DNA from: Hydromonas sp. | Lineage (GTDB): Bacteria > Pseudomonadota > Gammaproteobacteria > Burkholderiales > Burkholderiaceae | Direction: 5' to 3' | NCBI GenBank assembly: GCA_017495165.1 | Contig: JAFEII010000009.1 | Location: forward strand, 89,781 to 153,780 | DNA: 64,000 nucleotides | The notes under the pieces: model-generated | Told to the model about the DNA's origin: nothing | The model's database searches: none | The model's input: the letters and a program-made list of their open reading frames with translations, nothing else | Translations under genes and position numbers: made by a program | In this document: piece after piece, positions 24,987 to 32,467 of the stretch | How positions within the stretch are numbered: the first letter of the stretch is position 1 | How the letters are laid out: every line of letters begins with the position of its first letter

Positions 24987-25537
24987 TGCGAAAACTACTC
25001 GGCTGCTTTTTAATCCTCACGCTATCGGCCTGCGCATCGCTCAAACCTGTGCGCAACCCCGATGATGTCAACGACCGTGTCAAATTCTCAATGGACGCAC
25101 GCTTCTCCGTCAACTACGTCGAGGACACAAAAAACAAAAACCTCACCGGCAAAATGCAATGGGAAGAATCCAATCGCGCCACCGACGTGGTGCTGGCCAG
25201 CCCAATCGGCAGCGCAATGGCCAGCCTGCACCTCACCAGCAATGAAGCCGTACTTAAAACCTCAAGCGGCGAAATGTATGTGGAAAAAACCGCCGAAGAA
25301 CTGCTGTATCGCATGCTCGGCTACGAGTTGCCACTCAGTGATTTGCGCAAAATGATCGGTTCAAAAGACGTGCCATTGCCCGATGGCGCCAAGTTTAACG
25401 AATGGTCGGCGCAAGTTGATCAACGCTTTGAAAACCCAAACTTAGCAAAAAAATTAACCATCACCCGGCAAAAACCAACACCACTGACCATGATTTTATT
25501 TATCGACGAGCGCAGCGACTTTCAGAGCCATGACTGA
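24986..25537 (+). CDS. lolB: Outer membrane lipoprotein LolB
   Basis: 183 residues. The N-terminus LLGCFLILTLSAC ends in a lipobox with the lipidated cysteine at 16. The remainder fits the short LolB barrel, with SPIGSAMASLHLTSNEAVLK and the end of the domain in LTITRQKPTPLTMIL. It receives lipoproteins from LolA and inserts them in the outer membrane. It overlaps the TPR gene by 1 nt and ispE by 8 nt. Confidence 0.85.
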   Translation: MRKLLGCFLILTLSACASLKPVRNPDDVNDRVKFSMDARFSVNYVEDTKNKNLTGKMQWEESNRATDVVLASPIGSAMASLHLTSNEAVLKTSSGEMYVEKTAEELLYRMLGYELPLSDLRKMIGSKDVPLPDGAKFNEWSAQVDQRFENPNLAKKLTITRQKPTPLTMILFIDERSDFQSHD

Positions 25538-26393
25538 ACACCTCTACCAAAGCCCCGCCAAAATCAACTGGTTTTTGCACATCACCAGCCAGCGTCCAGA
25601 CGGCTACCACCTGTTAGAAACCGTCTTTCAGCGGATTGACTGGTGTGACGAGATCCGCATCACACCGCGCAATGATGGCATTATTGCGCTCGCAGGTGAC
25701 CTATCAGGTGTTCCTGAATCCGCCAACCTCGCACATCGCGCCGCCAGCGCCCTAAAAAACACCGCAGGCCGCGTTGCGCTCGGCGCCACCATCCATTTAA
25801 CCAAACGCATCCCAACGGGCGCAGGCTTAGGCGGGGGCAGCAGCAACGCCGCCACCGTATTGACCGCCCTAAATCAGATCTGGGCGCTGCACCTGCCCAA
25901 CCAAACACTGCAACAAATCGGTTTGACCTTGGGCGCGGACGTCCCTTTTTTTGTGAGCGGCCACGCAGCCGCCTACGCCACAGGCGTGGGCGAAGCGTTG
26001 CAAGAAATCACGCTCCCCAAACGTGATATTTTTATCATCAGCCCCAATGCCCACATTGCCACCGCCGCCGTGTTTCAACACCCAGCACTGATTCGAAACC
26101 ACCCGCCGCTGCAACTTACGCCCCATGAACTGAGCCAATGCATGGCGCAACCCGCCCAGCAATCCCGTTTTCAAAACGACCTAGAACCCGCCACATTCGC
26201 ACTCAATGCACAGGTTCAAAAAGCATTCAACCTGCTGCGCAACGCAGCCCCCAACGCGTGGACACGCATGAGCGGCTCAGGCGCAACCGTTTTTTGTGCA
26301 CCGACTTTGGTTGAGGAATATGAGGCATTGAGAATGCTTGAGGCCGATTTGGGCTGTTTTGACTGGGGCGTGCGTTGGGTGGCTGTTGCGTGA
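25530..26393 (+). CDS. ispE: 4-diphosphocytidyl-2-C-methyl-D-erythritol kinase
   Basis: 287 residues, a GHMP kinase. The substrate motif PAKINWFLHITSQRPDGYHLL is at the N-terminus (key residues PAKIN and DGYH) and the ATP-binding glycine loop is PTGAGLGGGSSNAATVL. MSGSGATVFCA near the end is the third GHMP motif. It acts in the MEP route to isoprenoids. The start overlaps lolB by 8 nt, a common betaproteobacterial order. Confidence 0.95.
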   Translation: MTEHLYQSPAKINWFLHITSQRPDGYHLLETVFQRIDWCDEIRITPRNDGIIALAGDLSGVPESANLAHRAASALKNTAGRVALGATIHLTKRIPTGAGLGGGSSNAATVLTALNQIWALHLPNQTLQQIGLTLGADVPFFVSGHAAAYATGVGEALQEITLPKRDIFIISPNAHIATAAVFQHPALIRNHPPLQLTPHELSQCMAQPAQQSRFQNDLEPATFALNAQVQKAFNLLRNAAPNAWTRMSGSGATVFCAPTLVEEYEALRMLEADLGCFDWGVRWVAVA

Positions 26394-26503
26394 TGCTTCT
26401 TCGCCAGATACGGATGGTCGTAAATCGGCGCAGGAATGGCGGCTGTGCGTTTTTAGAGGTTTTGTTACGCTTTTGTGAAAAATCGATACATTGAGTCGCT
26501 CCA

Positions 26504-26545
26504 CAAAAAAACACCGCAGCGTCTTCAAACGCAGCGGTGTTTTTG
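26504..26545. terminator. Bidirectional terminator between ispE and secB
   Basis: AAAACACCGC and GCGGTGTTTT pair with an inner AGCG/CGC extension; the flanks are A7 on the left and T5 on the right. It lies between two convergent transcription units and serves both. Confidence 0.75.
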
Positions 26546-26593
26546 ATTGGGTGATGCTTGCAAAAAAACAAAAAGCAAAACAAGAATAAGAAT

Positions 26594-27040
26594 TTATTGA
26601 ACTGTCTTTTTCGCTTCAGCCGCCAATTTGTCTTCATAAAACTGTTCAAAATTCACTTCGGTCAAATGAAGTGGTGGCAACGTGGCGCGGGTGAGTAAGT
26701 CTGACACATTTGCGCGCAGATACGGGTAAATCATCGATGGGCAAATGATGTTGAGCACCGCGTTGAGTTGGTCTTCAGGCATGTTGCTGATTTCAAAAAT
26801 CGCAGCTTGTTTGATTTCGAGGATGAAAAACACCTTTTCTTCCAAGCGCGCAGTTAACGTGACGTTGACTTGTACTTCGTACGCATCCGCGTCCAAAATG
26901 CGGTTTTCTGAAGAAACCTCAATCGCAACTTGTGGCGCATTCTCTTCAAGAAAAATTGCAGGTGCGTTGGGCAACTCAAGCGATGCATCTTTCAAATAAA
27001 CGCGGCGTAAGTCAAAAGTGGGTTGAGCTTGTTCTGTCAT
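26594..27040 (-). CDS. secB: Protein-export chaperone SecB
   Basis: 148 residues from the ATG at 27040, preceded by AAGGAT. The family features are RVYLKDASLELPNAP near the N-terminus and PYLRANVSDLLTRATLPPLHL near the end. SecB is a homotetramer that keeps secretory proteins unfolded and hands them to SecA. It forms an operon with grxC and a rhodanese gene, the usual arrangement. Confidence 0.95.
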   Translation of the reverse strand: MTEQAQPTFDLRRVYLKDASLELPNAPAIFLEENAPQVAIEVSSENRILDADAYEVQVNVTLTARLEEKVFFILEIKQAAIFEISNMPEDQLNAVLNIICPSMIYPYLRANVSDLLTRATLPPLHLTEVNFEQFYEDKLAAEAKKTVQ

Positions 27041-27149
27041 GTTAAATCCTTGGTTGGTGGTTAAAGTTGAAGCTAAAATCAGGTGAAACAAGTTTTAATA
27101 CAAAAATACAAAACATACGAAAAACAATCTGCTTAAACAATGGCGCTGG

Positions 27150-27407
27150 TTACGCGCCAAGCAGCGGCATGAGTTGGGCGGCTTTGTCCAACGCAACCAA
27201 GTCGTCAAACCCGCCAACGTGCGTTTGTCCAATGTAAATTTGTGGGACGGTGCGTCGTTGGGTGCGAGCCATCATGGCTTCGCGCTCAGCTGGGTTTTCG
27301 TCAATTCGAATTTTGTGAATTTCGGTCACCCCTTTTTGTTTGAGCAGAGCTTCTGCGCGGGTGCAGTATGGGCAATAACCCGTGGTGTACATAGTGACTT
27401 TTTGCAT
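27150..27407 (-). CDS. grxC: Glutaredoxin 3
   Basis: 85 residues with the active site CPYC in YTTGYCPYCTRAEALL, the TVPQIYIG cis-proline loop and the GGFDDL glutathione contact. It reduces protein disulfides and mixed disulfides using glutathione. It lies 9 nt after the rhodanese gene and upstream of secB. Confidence 0.95.
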   Translation of the reverse strand: MQKVTMYTTGYCPYCTRAEALLKQKGVTEIHKIRIDENPAEREAMMARTQRRTVPQIYIGQTHVGGFDDLVALDKAAQLMPLLGA

Positions 27408-27416
27408 GAGATGTCC

Positions 27417-27872
27417 TTACTTAATTAGCGGCAGTTGTGCGTCGCGCCAAGCCGTTAAACCTTGCTCGAGCACGTGAACTTGTGTGAAATCATTTTTGGT
27501 AAAAACCGCAGCGGCTTTGGCTGCTGTCACGCCACGTTCGCAAATCAGCAAAACAGGCTTGTCTTTTTTGAGTTTCAGTAAAGGCAATTGTTCGTTAATC
27601 ATGGCAAAAGGCAATGATTTTGAGCCAGCGATATGACCTGCTGCGAACAACGCAACATCACGCACGTCCACCACTTGGGCTTTTGCATTAATTAAAAGGC
27701 TGGCAGCGCTCGTTGATAAACGTGAGACGCCTCGGTTTGAGAGCGACATCCACAACAAACCAAGTGCCGCGCACGCTGCTGTAATGACTAAGGCCAAATT
27801 AATGCCGTGTAAAAAGAAGTCCACAATATTCCAATCAAAAAAACAGGTCAAAAAGTGTTTGTATGAGCCCAA
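27417..27872 (-). CDS. Membrane-anchored rhodanese-like protein (YibN type)
   Basis: Up to 151 residues. A membrane segment (LALVITAACAALGLLWMSL) is followed by a rhodanese domain with VVDVRDVALFAAGHIAGS and the active cysteine in LLICERGVTAAKAA. The start is uncertain: the longest frame begins with TTG at 27872, and a GTG at 27824 just before the membrane segment is as likely. The YibN-GrxC-SecB order is conserved in many proteobacteria, and YibN has been linked to the Sec machinery. Confidence 0.8.
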   Translation of the reverse strand: MGSYKHFLTCFFDWNIVDFFLHGINLALVITAACAALGLLWMSLSNRGVSRLSTSAASLLINAKAQVVDVRDVALFAAGHIAGSKSLPFAMINEQLPLLKLKKDKPVLLICERGVTAAKAAAVFTKNDFTQVHVLEQGLTAWRDAQLPLIK

Positions 27873-28013
27873 AACGCACCCTCAAATCAAACATAAGGGC
27901 GCATTATAGAATAGAATACGCTGCGCGTCCAAAACTCCTGTGAGTTTTCATACGTACGGGCAGCATCAAAAAAGTGCCTCATTTATGCCTCATTTTTAAT
28001 CCAAGGATTTGAT

Positions 28014-28760
28014 ATGTATAAAGTTGTTTTGTTTCGCCATGGCGAAAGCCAATGGAATTTAGAAAACCGATTTACAGGTTGGACCGACGTCGATTTGACC
28101 GAAAATGGCCGTGCGGAAGCTGTGCGCGCAGGTCAATTGCTTAAAGCCGCTGGCTTTAAATTTGACGTGGCCTTTACGTCAGTGCTCAAGCGCGCTGTGC
28201 GCACCTTGTGGGGCGTTTTGGACGAAATGGATCAAATGTATGTGCCCGTGCACACCGATTGGCACTTAAATGAGCGGCATTATGGCGCGCTGCAAGGCCT
28301 AAATAAATCTGAAACTGCTGCCAAATATGGCGACGAACAAGTGCATATTTGGCGCCGTGCCTATGCGATTGCCCCCAATCCGCTCGCGCCCACAGATGAG
28401 CGCGCCCCGCACCATGATGCGCGGTACGCCCACGTAAACCCCAACCAGCTGCCGTTGACCGAGTGCCTCAAAGACACCGTGGAGCGCGTTGTCCCGTATT
28501 GGGAAGAATCGATTGTGCCGTTTATTGAGGCGGGCAAAAACGTGGTCATTGCCGCACACGGCAACAGTTTACGTGCGCTGATAAAACACTTGGATCATAT
28601 CAGCGATGACGAAATTGTTAATTTAAATATCCCAACCGCGCAGCCACTGGTGTACGAGTTGGATGCCAATTTTAAACCGATTCGGCACTATTACTTGGGC
28701 GACGCAGACGCAATCGCCGCCGCGCAAGCCGCTGTGGCCAATCAAGGTAAATCTAAATAA
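28014..28760 (+). CDS. gpmA: 2,3-bisphosphoglycerate-dependent phosphoglycerate mutase
   Basis: 248 residues. The phosphohistidine is in [18 protein letters not shown] and the second catalytic histidine in [26 protein letters not shown] is the family core. It interconverts 3- and 2-phosphoglycerate in glycolysis. The start ATG follows CAAGGATTTGAT. ctpA follows 17 nt later, a common betaproteobacterial pair. Confidence 0.95.
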   Translation: MYKVVLFRHGESQWNLENRFTGWTDVDLTENGRAEAVRAGQLLKAAGFKFDVAFTSVLKRAVRTLWGVLDEMDQMYVPVHTDWHLNERHYGALQGLNKSETAAKYGDEQVHIWRRAYAIAPNPLAPTDERAPHHDARYAHVNPNQLPLTECLKDTVERVVPYWEESIVPFIEAGKNVVIAAHGNSLRALIKHLDHISDDEIVNLNIPTAQPLVYELDANFKPIRHYYLGDADAIAAAQAAVANQGKSK

Positions 28761-28777
28761 TCTCAAAACGAGGTTTT

Positions 28778-30211
28778 ATGAACAATTATTTAACAAACAT
28801 GGTGGAGTCTATGAAAAAAGCAGGTCTGGTATTAAGCGGTGCAGTAGCGGGGGTTTTATTGAGCGTGGGTTTGAGCGCTTACGCTGAAAAGCCCTTGCCT
28901 GTTGGCGAGTTGCAAAAATTTTCGGGCATTATGAATTTGATAAAAAATCATTATGTGGACGATGTCGCCGATGAAAAAATCATCGATAACGCGATTTCAG
29001 GCATGGTCAAAGAGCTCGACCCGCACTCTGAATATTACGGTGAAAAAGAATTTAAATCGCTTCGAGAAGATTTAAGCGGTAAATTTAGCGGCGTGGGTTT
29101 GGAAGTTCAGCCCGGCAAAGGTGCAATTCAAGTGGTTTCCCCTATTGAGGACACGCCCGCATTTAAAGCAGGCGTGCAAGCAGGCGACTCAATTGTCAAA
29201 ATTGACGACATGCAAGTGTCTGCCATGAAAGGGATGACCGATGCCATTTCCAAGTTGCGTGGCAAAGAAGGCACAACTGTGCGCATCACGGTGGTGCGCA
29301 AAGGCGAGTCCAAGCCATTGATTTTTAATATTGTGCGCGCTGTGATCAAATCGCAAAGCGTGAAAGGCAAAGTCATTGAGCCCGGTTATGCCTGGTTGCG
29401 TGTGACCCAATTCCAAGAGGCGACGATGCAAGAGTTTGCCGCTAAAGTGAATGAACTGTACAAAAGCGGCGAAATCAAAGGCTTGGTTTTAGATTTACGT
29501 AACAACCCTGGCGGCTCGCTGGATACGGCTGTGGGCATTTCTGCCGCGTTTTTAAAGCCAGATGTACCCGTGGTTAGTTCAAAAGGCATTCACATGCCTC
29601 CAGAAGTGCGCATTGCCAACCGCAAAGATTACGCACGCGGCGGGCGGGATTTCCTGCAAGGCTTGCCAGAAGGCTTAAAAAACGTGCCAATGGTTGTCTT
29701 GGTGAATGGCGGCTCAGCGTCAGCCTCAGAAATCGTATCGGGCGCATTGCAAGACTACAAACGTGCCACGATTATGGGCTCGACCACCTTTGGCAAAGGC
29801 TCCGTTCAACAAGTGATTCCGCTCAATGATGGTAAAACCGGCGTAAAAATCACGATTGCACGTTATTATTTGCCTTCAGGTAAATCCATCCAAGCGCGTG
29901 GCGTGGTGCCTGAAGTGCTGGTTGATGATTTTATCAACGGTAAAAATGGGCGTTATTCACGTGAATCGGACATGATTGGGCATTTGTCCAACGACAGCGG
30001 CGTGGCGATTGACAAGCCGCGTGATATCTGGAGTGACTGGGCGGAAGAGGAAGATGAACCGGTTAAAACAGATAAAGACAAAAAAGAAGAGCCTATTAAA
30101 TACGGCGAAGCAAATGACTTTCCGCTTGAGCAAGCGTTGCATTATCTAAAAGGCGAAACCGTTGTGACCAGCAAGAAAAAGACCGAGCCAGCAGTAAAGG
30201 CGGTCAAATAA
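28778..30211 (+). CDS. ctpA: Carboxy-terminal processing peptidase (S41)
   Basis: 477 residues. An N-terminal hydrophobic segment (AGLVLSGAVAGVLLSVGL) serves as signal or anchor. A PDZ domain (about residues 95-185, with GVGLEVQPGKGAIQVV) precedes the serine-lysine protease core: the serine in NGGSASASEIVSGAL and the lysine in TTFGKGSVQQ. It trims proteins at the C-terminus in the periplasm, in some species peptidoglycan hydrolases. The start ATG at 28778 has GAGG in front. Confidence 0.93.
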   Translation: MNNYLTNMVESMKKAGLVLSGAVAGVLLSVGLSAYAEKPLPVGELQKFSGIMNLIKNHYVDDVADEKIIDNAISGMVKELDPHSEYYGEKEFKSLREDLSGKFSGVGLEVQPGKGAIQVVSPIEDTPAFKAGVQAGDSIVKIDDMQVSAMKGMTDAISKLRGKEGTTVRITVVRKGESKPLIFNIVRAVIKSQSVKGKVIEPGYAWLRVTQFQEATMQEFAAKVNELYKSGEIKGLVLDLRNNPGGSLDTAVGISAAFLKPDVPVVSSKGIHMPPEVRIANRKDYARGGRDFLQGLPEGLKNVPMVVLVNGGSASASEIVSGALQDYKRATIMGSTTFGKGSVQQVIPLNDGKTGVKITIARYYLPSGKSIQARGVVPEVLVDDFINGKNGRYSRESDMIGHLSNDSGVAIDKPRDIWSDWAEEEDEPVKTDKDKKEEPIKYGEANDFPLEQALHYLKGETVVTSKKKTEPAVKAVK

Positions 30212-30242
30212 ACTTGGTTTTAAAAGGATATTTGATGTTTTG

Positions 30243-30282
30243 TAAAGCCGTGCAGCGCTCAAGCTGCGCGGCTTTATTTTTG
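30243..30282 (+). terminator. Terminator after ctpA
   Basis: AAAGCCGTGCAGC and GCTGCGCGGCTTT form a 13-bp stem with one mismatch, a 6-nt loop and an ATTTTT tail. Confidence 0.8.
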
Positions 30283-30382
30283 ATTGTAGGTTCTAAGCGC
30301 GGTGGTTAAATGCTGCGCACACAATGTTGTGCGCACAAACAGGTACGCGTTTATGTAAGCATGTAGGCAAGCATTTAGGTAC

Positions 30383-30411
30383 AAAAAAACCCGCAAAGCG
30401 GGTTTTTTTGT
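30383..30411. terminator. Terminator for the minus-strand lipoprotein gene
   Basis: AAAAAAACCCGC and GCGGGTTTTTTT make a perfect stem around a 3- to 4-nt loop. It lies 37 nt after the stop of the alanine-repeat lipoprotein and can act in both directions. Confidence 0.8.
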
Positions 30412-30447
30412 TACAAGCTATTCAAGCACGGAGAACCGTGCAATGAA

Positions 30448-30780
30448 TTATTTGTGAGCAGCGTCTTTAACTGCTTCGCCAGCTTTAGCAGCAGCGGCTT
30501 TAGCAGCATCAGTAGTTGCAGTTGCAGCAGTTTTAGCAGCGTCAGTAGTTGCCATTGCAGCAGTTTTAGCAGCGTCAGTCGTTGCAGTTGCAGCAGTTTT
30601 AGCAGCGTCAGTTGTTGCAGTTGCAGCAGCTTTAGTTGCGTCAACAGCAGCAGTACCAGTCGCTTTAGCAGCGTCAACAACAGGTGTTGCTACAGGTGTT
30701 GCTACTTCAGCTTTTTTTTCAGAACAAGCAGCCAAAACGCCAGCTGCAACCAACAATGCTACCAATGATAATTTTTTCAT
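30448..30780 (-). CDS. Alanine-rich repeat lipoprotein
   Basis: 110 residues. The signal peptide ends VLAAC, a clear lipobox with lipidated cysteine at 19. The mature part is almost only Ala, Thr, Lys and Asp, with four 11-residue repeats of the type AATATTDAAKT. Each would form three helical turns with lysine and aspartate in register, so an extended amphipathic helix is expected. It is probably an outer-membrane or envelope-linked lipoprotein. No function is known to me. The repeat also exists at DNA level. Confidence 0.75.
   Translation of the reverse strand: MKKLSLVALLVAAGVLAACSEKKAEVATPVATPVVDAAKATGTAAVDATKAAATATTDAAKTAATATTDAAKTAAMATTDAAKTAATATTDAAKAAAAKAGEAVKDAAHK
30502..30633. repeat. 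Four tandem 33-bp units inside the lipoprotein gene
   Basis: Units begin at 30502, 30535, 30568 and 30601, each starting AGCAGC(A/G)TCAGT. They differ at only a few bases. The period is a multiple of three, so gain or loss of a unit keeps the frame. Confidence 0.9.
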
Positions 30781-31001
30781 GATTTTACCTATAAATAAAA
30801 GTAATTAAAAGCAGCGCATCTTCAACAGAACGTTGCGGATTCACGCTACTTGAGCATTATACCTCGATTTTTTAGCAAGCTGTCAATAGGAAACATCATT
30901 TTTGTGGTTTGGTAGATTGCAAGCCTTATTTAAAAGGGTTTTCAGGTTTGCGATTACTAACTTGAACGCTTCCCGACTCGGTTTTTTGTGGCGGTTACGT
31001 G

Positions 31002-32183
31002 TTAGGCATCTAAATTTAGCCAGCCCAATTGATACCATTCAAACGCTGCTGGCCAAATATCGGCATCGCTTGGCCAATCTGCGGTGCTGTTGCGCTGGTT
31101 GGCCAGCTCATGTAGGCGCTGCGCGTCTTTGCCATCTGCCACAAAATGTTCGCCGTTAATGAATACCCACGGCGCGTGGTACAGCATTTTTGTGCCTTGA
31201 GCAAGAACCAAACCCTTTTTAAGGGCGGATTTTTTAAATGCCGTCAATGTGCTTTTGGCAGGCGGCTCAAAGTGCGCAGCATCCTTTGGTTCTGATAAAT
31301 AACAGCCCAGGCATTCGGCAACCCATGTTTTGTCCCAGCGCATTTTTTTGAGCTTTTCATACATGTCATCCACCATGTCGGCTGGCAGGGCGGCTGGGGT
31401 GGTTTGTGGTTTGAGTTTTGGGTCGGCGTAAACGCCCGCCAGCTCAATATTGTCTTCAACAAAATTAAGCAGCGCAACGCTGATTTCGCGGTAGGTTGGG
31501 GCGCGAAAACCGATGGAGTACGTCATGCAGTCACCCACGGCCACGCCATCGTGCGCATAATGCGGCGGCAAATACAGCATGTCACCGGGTTCTAAAATAA
31601 AGTCCTCGGTGGGGTTGAAGTTTTGTAAAATTTTGAGCGGCATGTTGGGTTTGAGGGTCAAATCCTGCTCTGCGCCAATCCGCCAGTGGCGTTTGCCGTG
31701 CGCTTGCAATAAAAACACGTCGTATGAGTCGTAATGCGCACCCACGCCGCCGCCGTCGGTGGCAAAACTCACCATCAAATCATCCAGCCGCGCATCTGGG
31801 ATGAATCGGAACAAATTGATGAGCGCGTGTCCCGCCGCATCATGTAAGTCGACGCTTTGCACCAATGCGGTCCAGCCTTTTTGCTTGCGCGGCGGAATGT
31901 CTTTTTTGCGCATAGGGCCGTTTTTCATCGACCAATCTGTCTGGGTTTGTACGATGAGGCGCGTTTCGGTGTTCTCGTCCTGCAAAGCGGCCAGCGCGTC
32001 GTCGGGCGTGTAAAACGCTTGAAACTGCGGAATGGCTTGGCGAATGATGAGCGGTTTTTTGTGCCAATAATGTTTGAGAAAGTGTGAGACCGACATGCCG
32101 CCCAATGGCACGGGTTGTCCGTTAAACATCAGCGCGTCATCGGCAAATTGGCTAAAAGTTTGGTGCAATGGTGTTTTTTTCAT
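31002..32183 (-). CDS. roxA: JmjC-type cupin, ribosomal protein hydroxylase (RoxA/YcfD type)
   Basis: 393 residues from the ATG at 32183. The cupin core has the iron-binding H-x-D in GVGAHYDSYDVFLLQ and the double-stranded beta-helix continues through LEPGDMLYLPPHYAHDG and GDCMTYSIGFRAPT. A helical C-terminal part of about 160 residues follows, as in YcfD. E. coli YcfD hydroxylates an arginine of ribosomal protein L16 using 2-oxoglutarate and Fe(II). The L16 target here is inferred from the family. Confidence 0.82.
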   Translation of the reverse strand: MKKTPLHQTFSQFADDALMFNGQPVPLGGMSVSHFLKHYWHKKPLIIRQAIPQFQAFYTPDDALAALQDENTETRLIVQTQTDWSMKNGPMRKKDIPPRKQKGWTALVQSVDLHDAAGHALINLFRFIPDARLDDLMVSFATDGGGVGAHYDSYDVFLLQAHGKRHWRIGAEQDLTLKPNMPLKILQNFNPTEDFILEPGDMLYLPPHYAHDGVAVGDCMTYSIGFRAPTYREISVALLNFVEDNIELAGVYADPKLKPQTTPAALPADMVDDMYEKLKKMRWDKTWVAECLGCYLSEPKDAAHFEPPAKSTLTAFKKSALKKGLVLAQGTKMLYHAPWVFINGEHFVADGKDAQRLHELANQRNSTADWPSDADIWPAAFEWYQLGWLNLDA

Positions 32184-32298
32184 GACGCTCTCAATGTGGG
32201 TTTTTAAGCCGTGATTGTAACGCAAAGGCGTATAATCATGCGCTTGAACGCACTTCAAAACTTATAAAATACTGTTCCCAAACATAGGAAAACGCCGT

Positions 32299-32415
32299 CA
32301 TTCCCGCGCAGGCGGGAATCCAGACCAAACGCATCGCGTTTGTTGATGCTTGCAAAATGAGACGGTGTAAAGCCGTGCGATGCACGGCGACTGGATTCCC
32401 GCCTGCGCGGGAATG
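32299..32415. repeat. 117-bp intergenic element with inverted dRS3-like ends
   Basis: The left end at 32300-32319 and the right end at 32395-32414 both fit ATTCCC-N8-GGGAAT, the dRS3 consensus known from Neisseria. With flanks, the 25-nt ends 32299-32323 and 32391-32415 are exact reverse complements. They enclose about 67 bp of unique sequence, giving the layout of a neisserial intergenic mosaic unit. It sits between roxA and mfd, less than 60 nt before mfd. Confidence 0.8.
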
Positions 32416-32429
32416 GCCGTGTTTATTCG

Positions 32430-32458
32430 TTGGTTGTGCCAAACATTGCCGATAAAAT
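32430..32458 (+). promoter_or_regulatory. Candidate promoter of mfd, very short leader
   Basis: TTGGTT (32430-32435), 17 nt, TAAAAT (32453-32458). Transcription would begin near 32465, about 3 nt before the mfd ATG. No Shine-Dalgarno sequence is present in front of that ATG, which fits a leaderless or nearly leaderless mRNA. Confidence 0.4.
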
Positions 32459-32467
32459 ACGCCCTAT

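Noticed and set aside
30502..30633. 33-bp repeats as a CRISPR array
   Set aside because: The units are contiguous without spacers and code for a regular peptide repeat.
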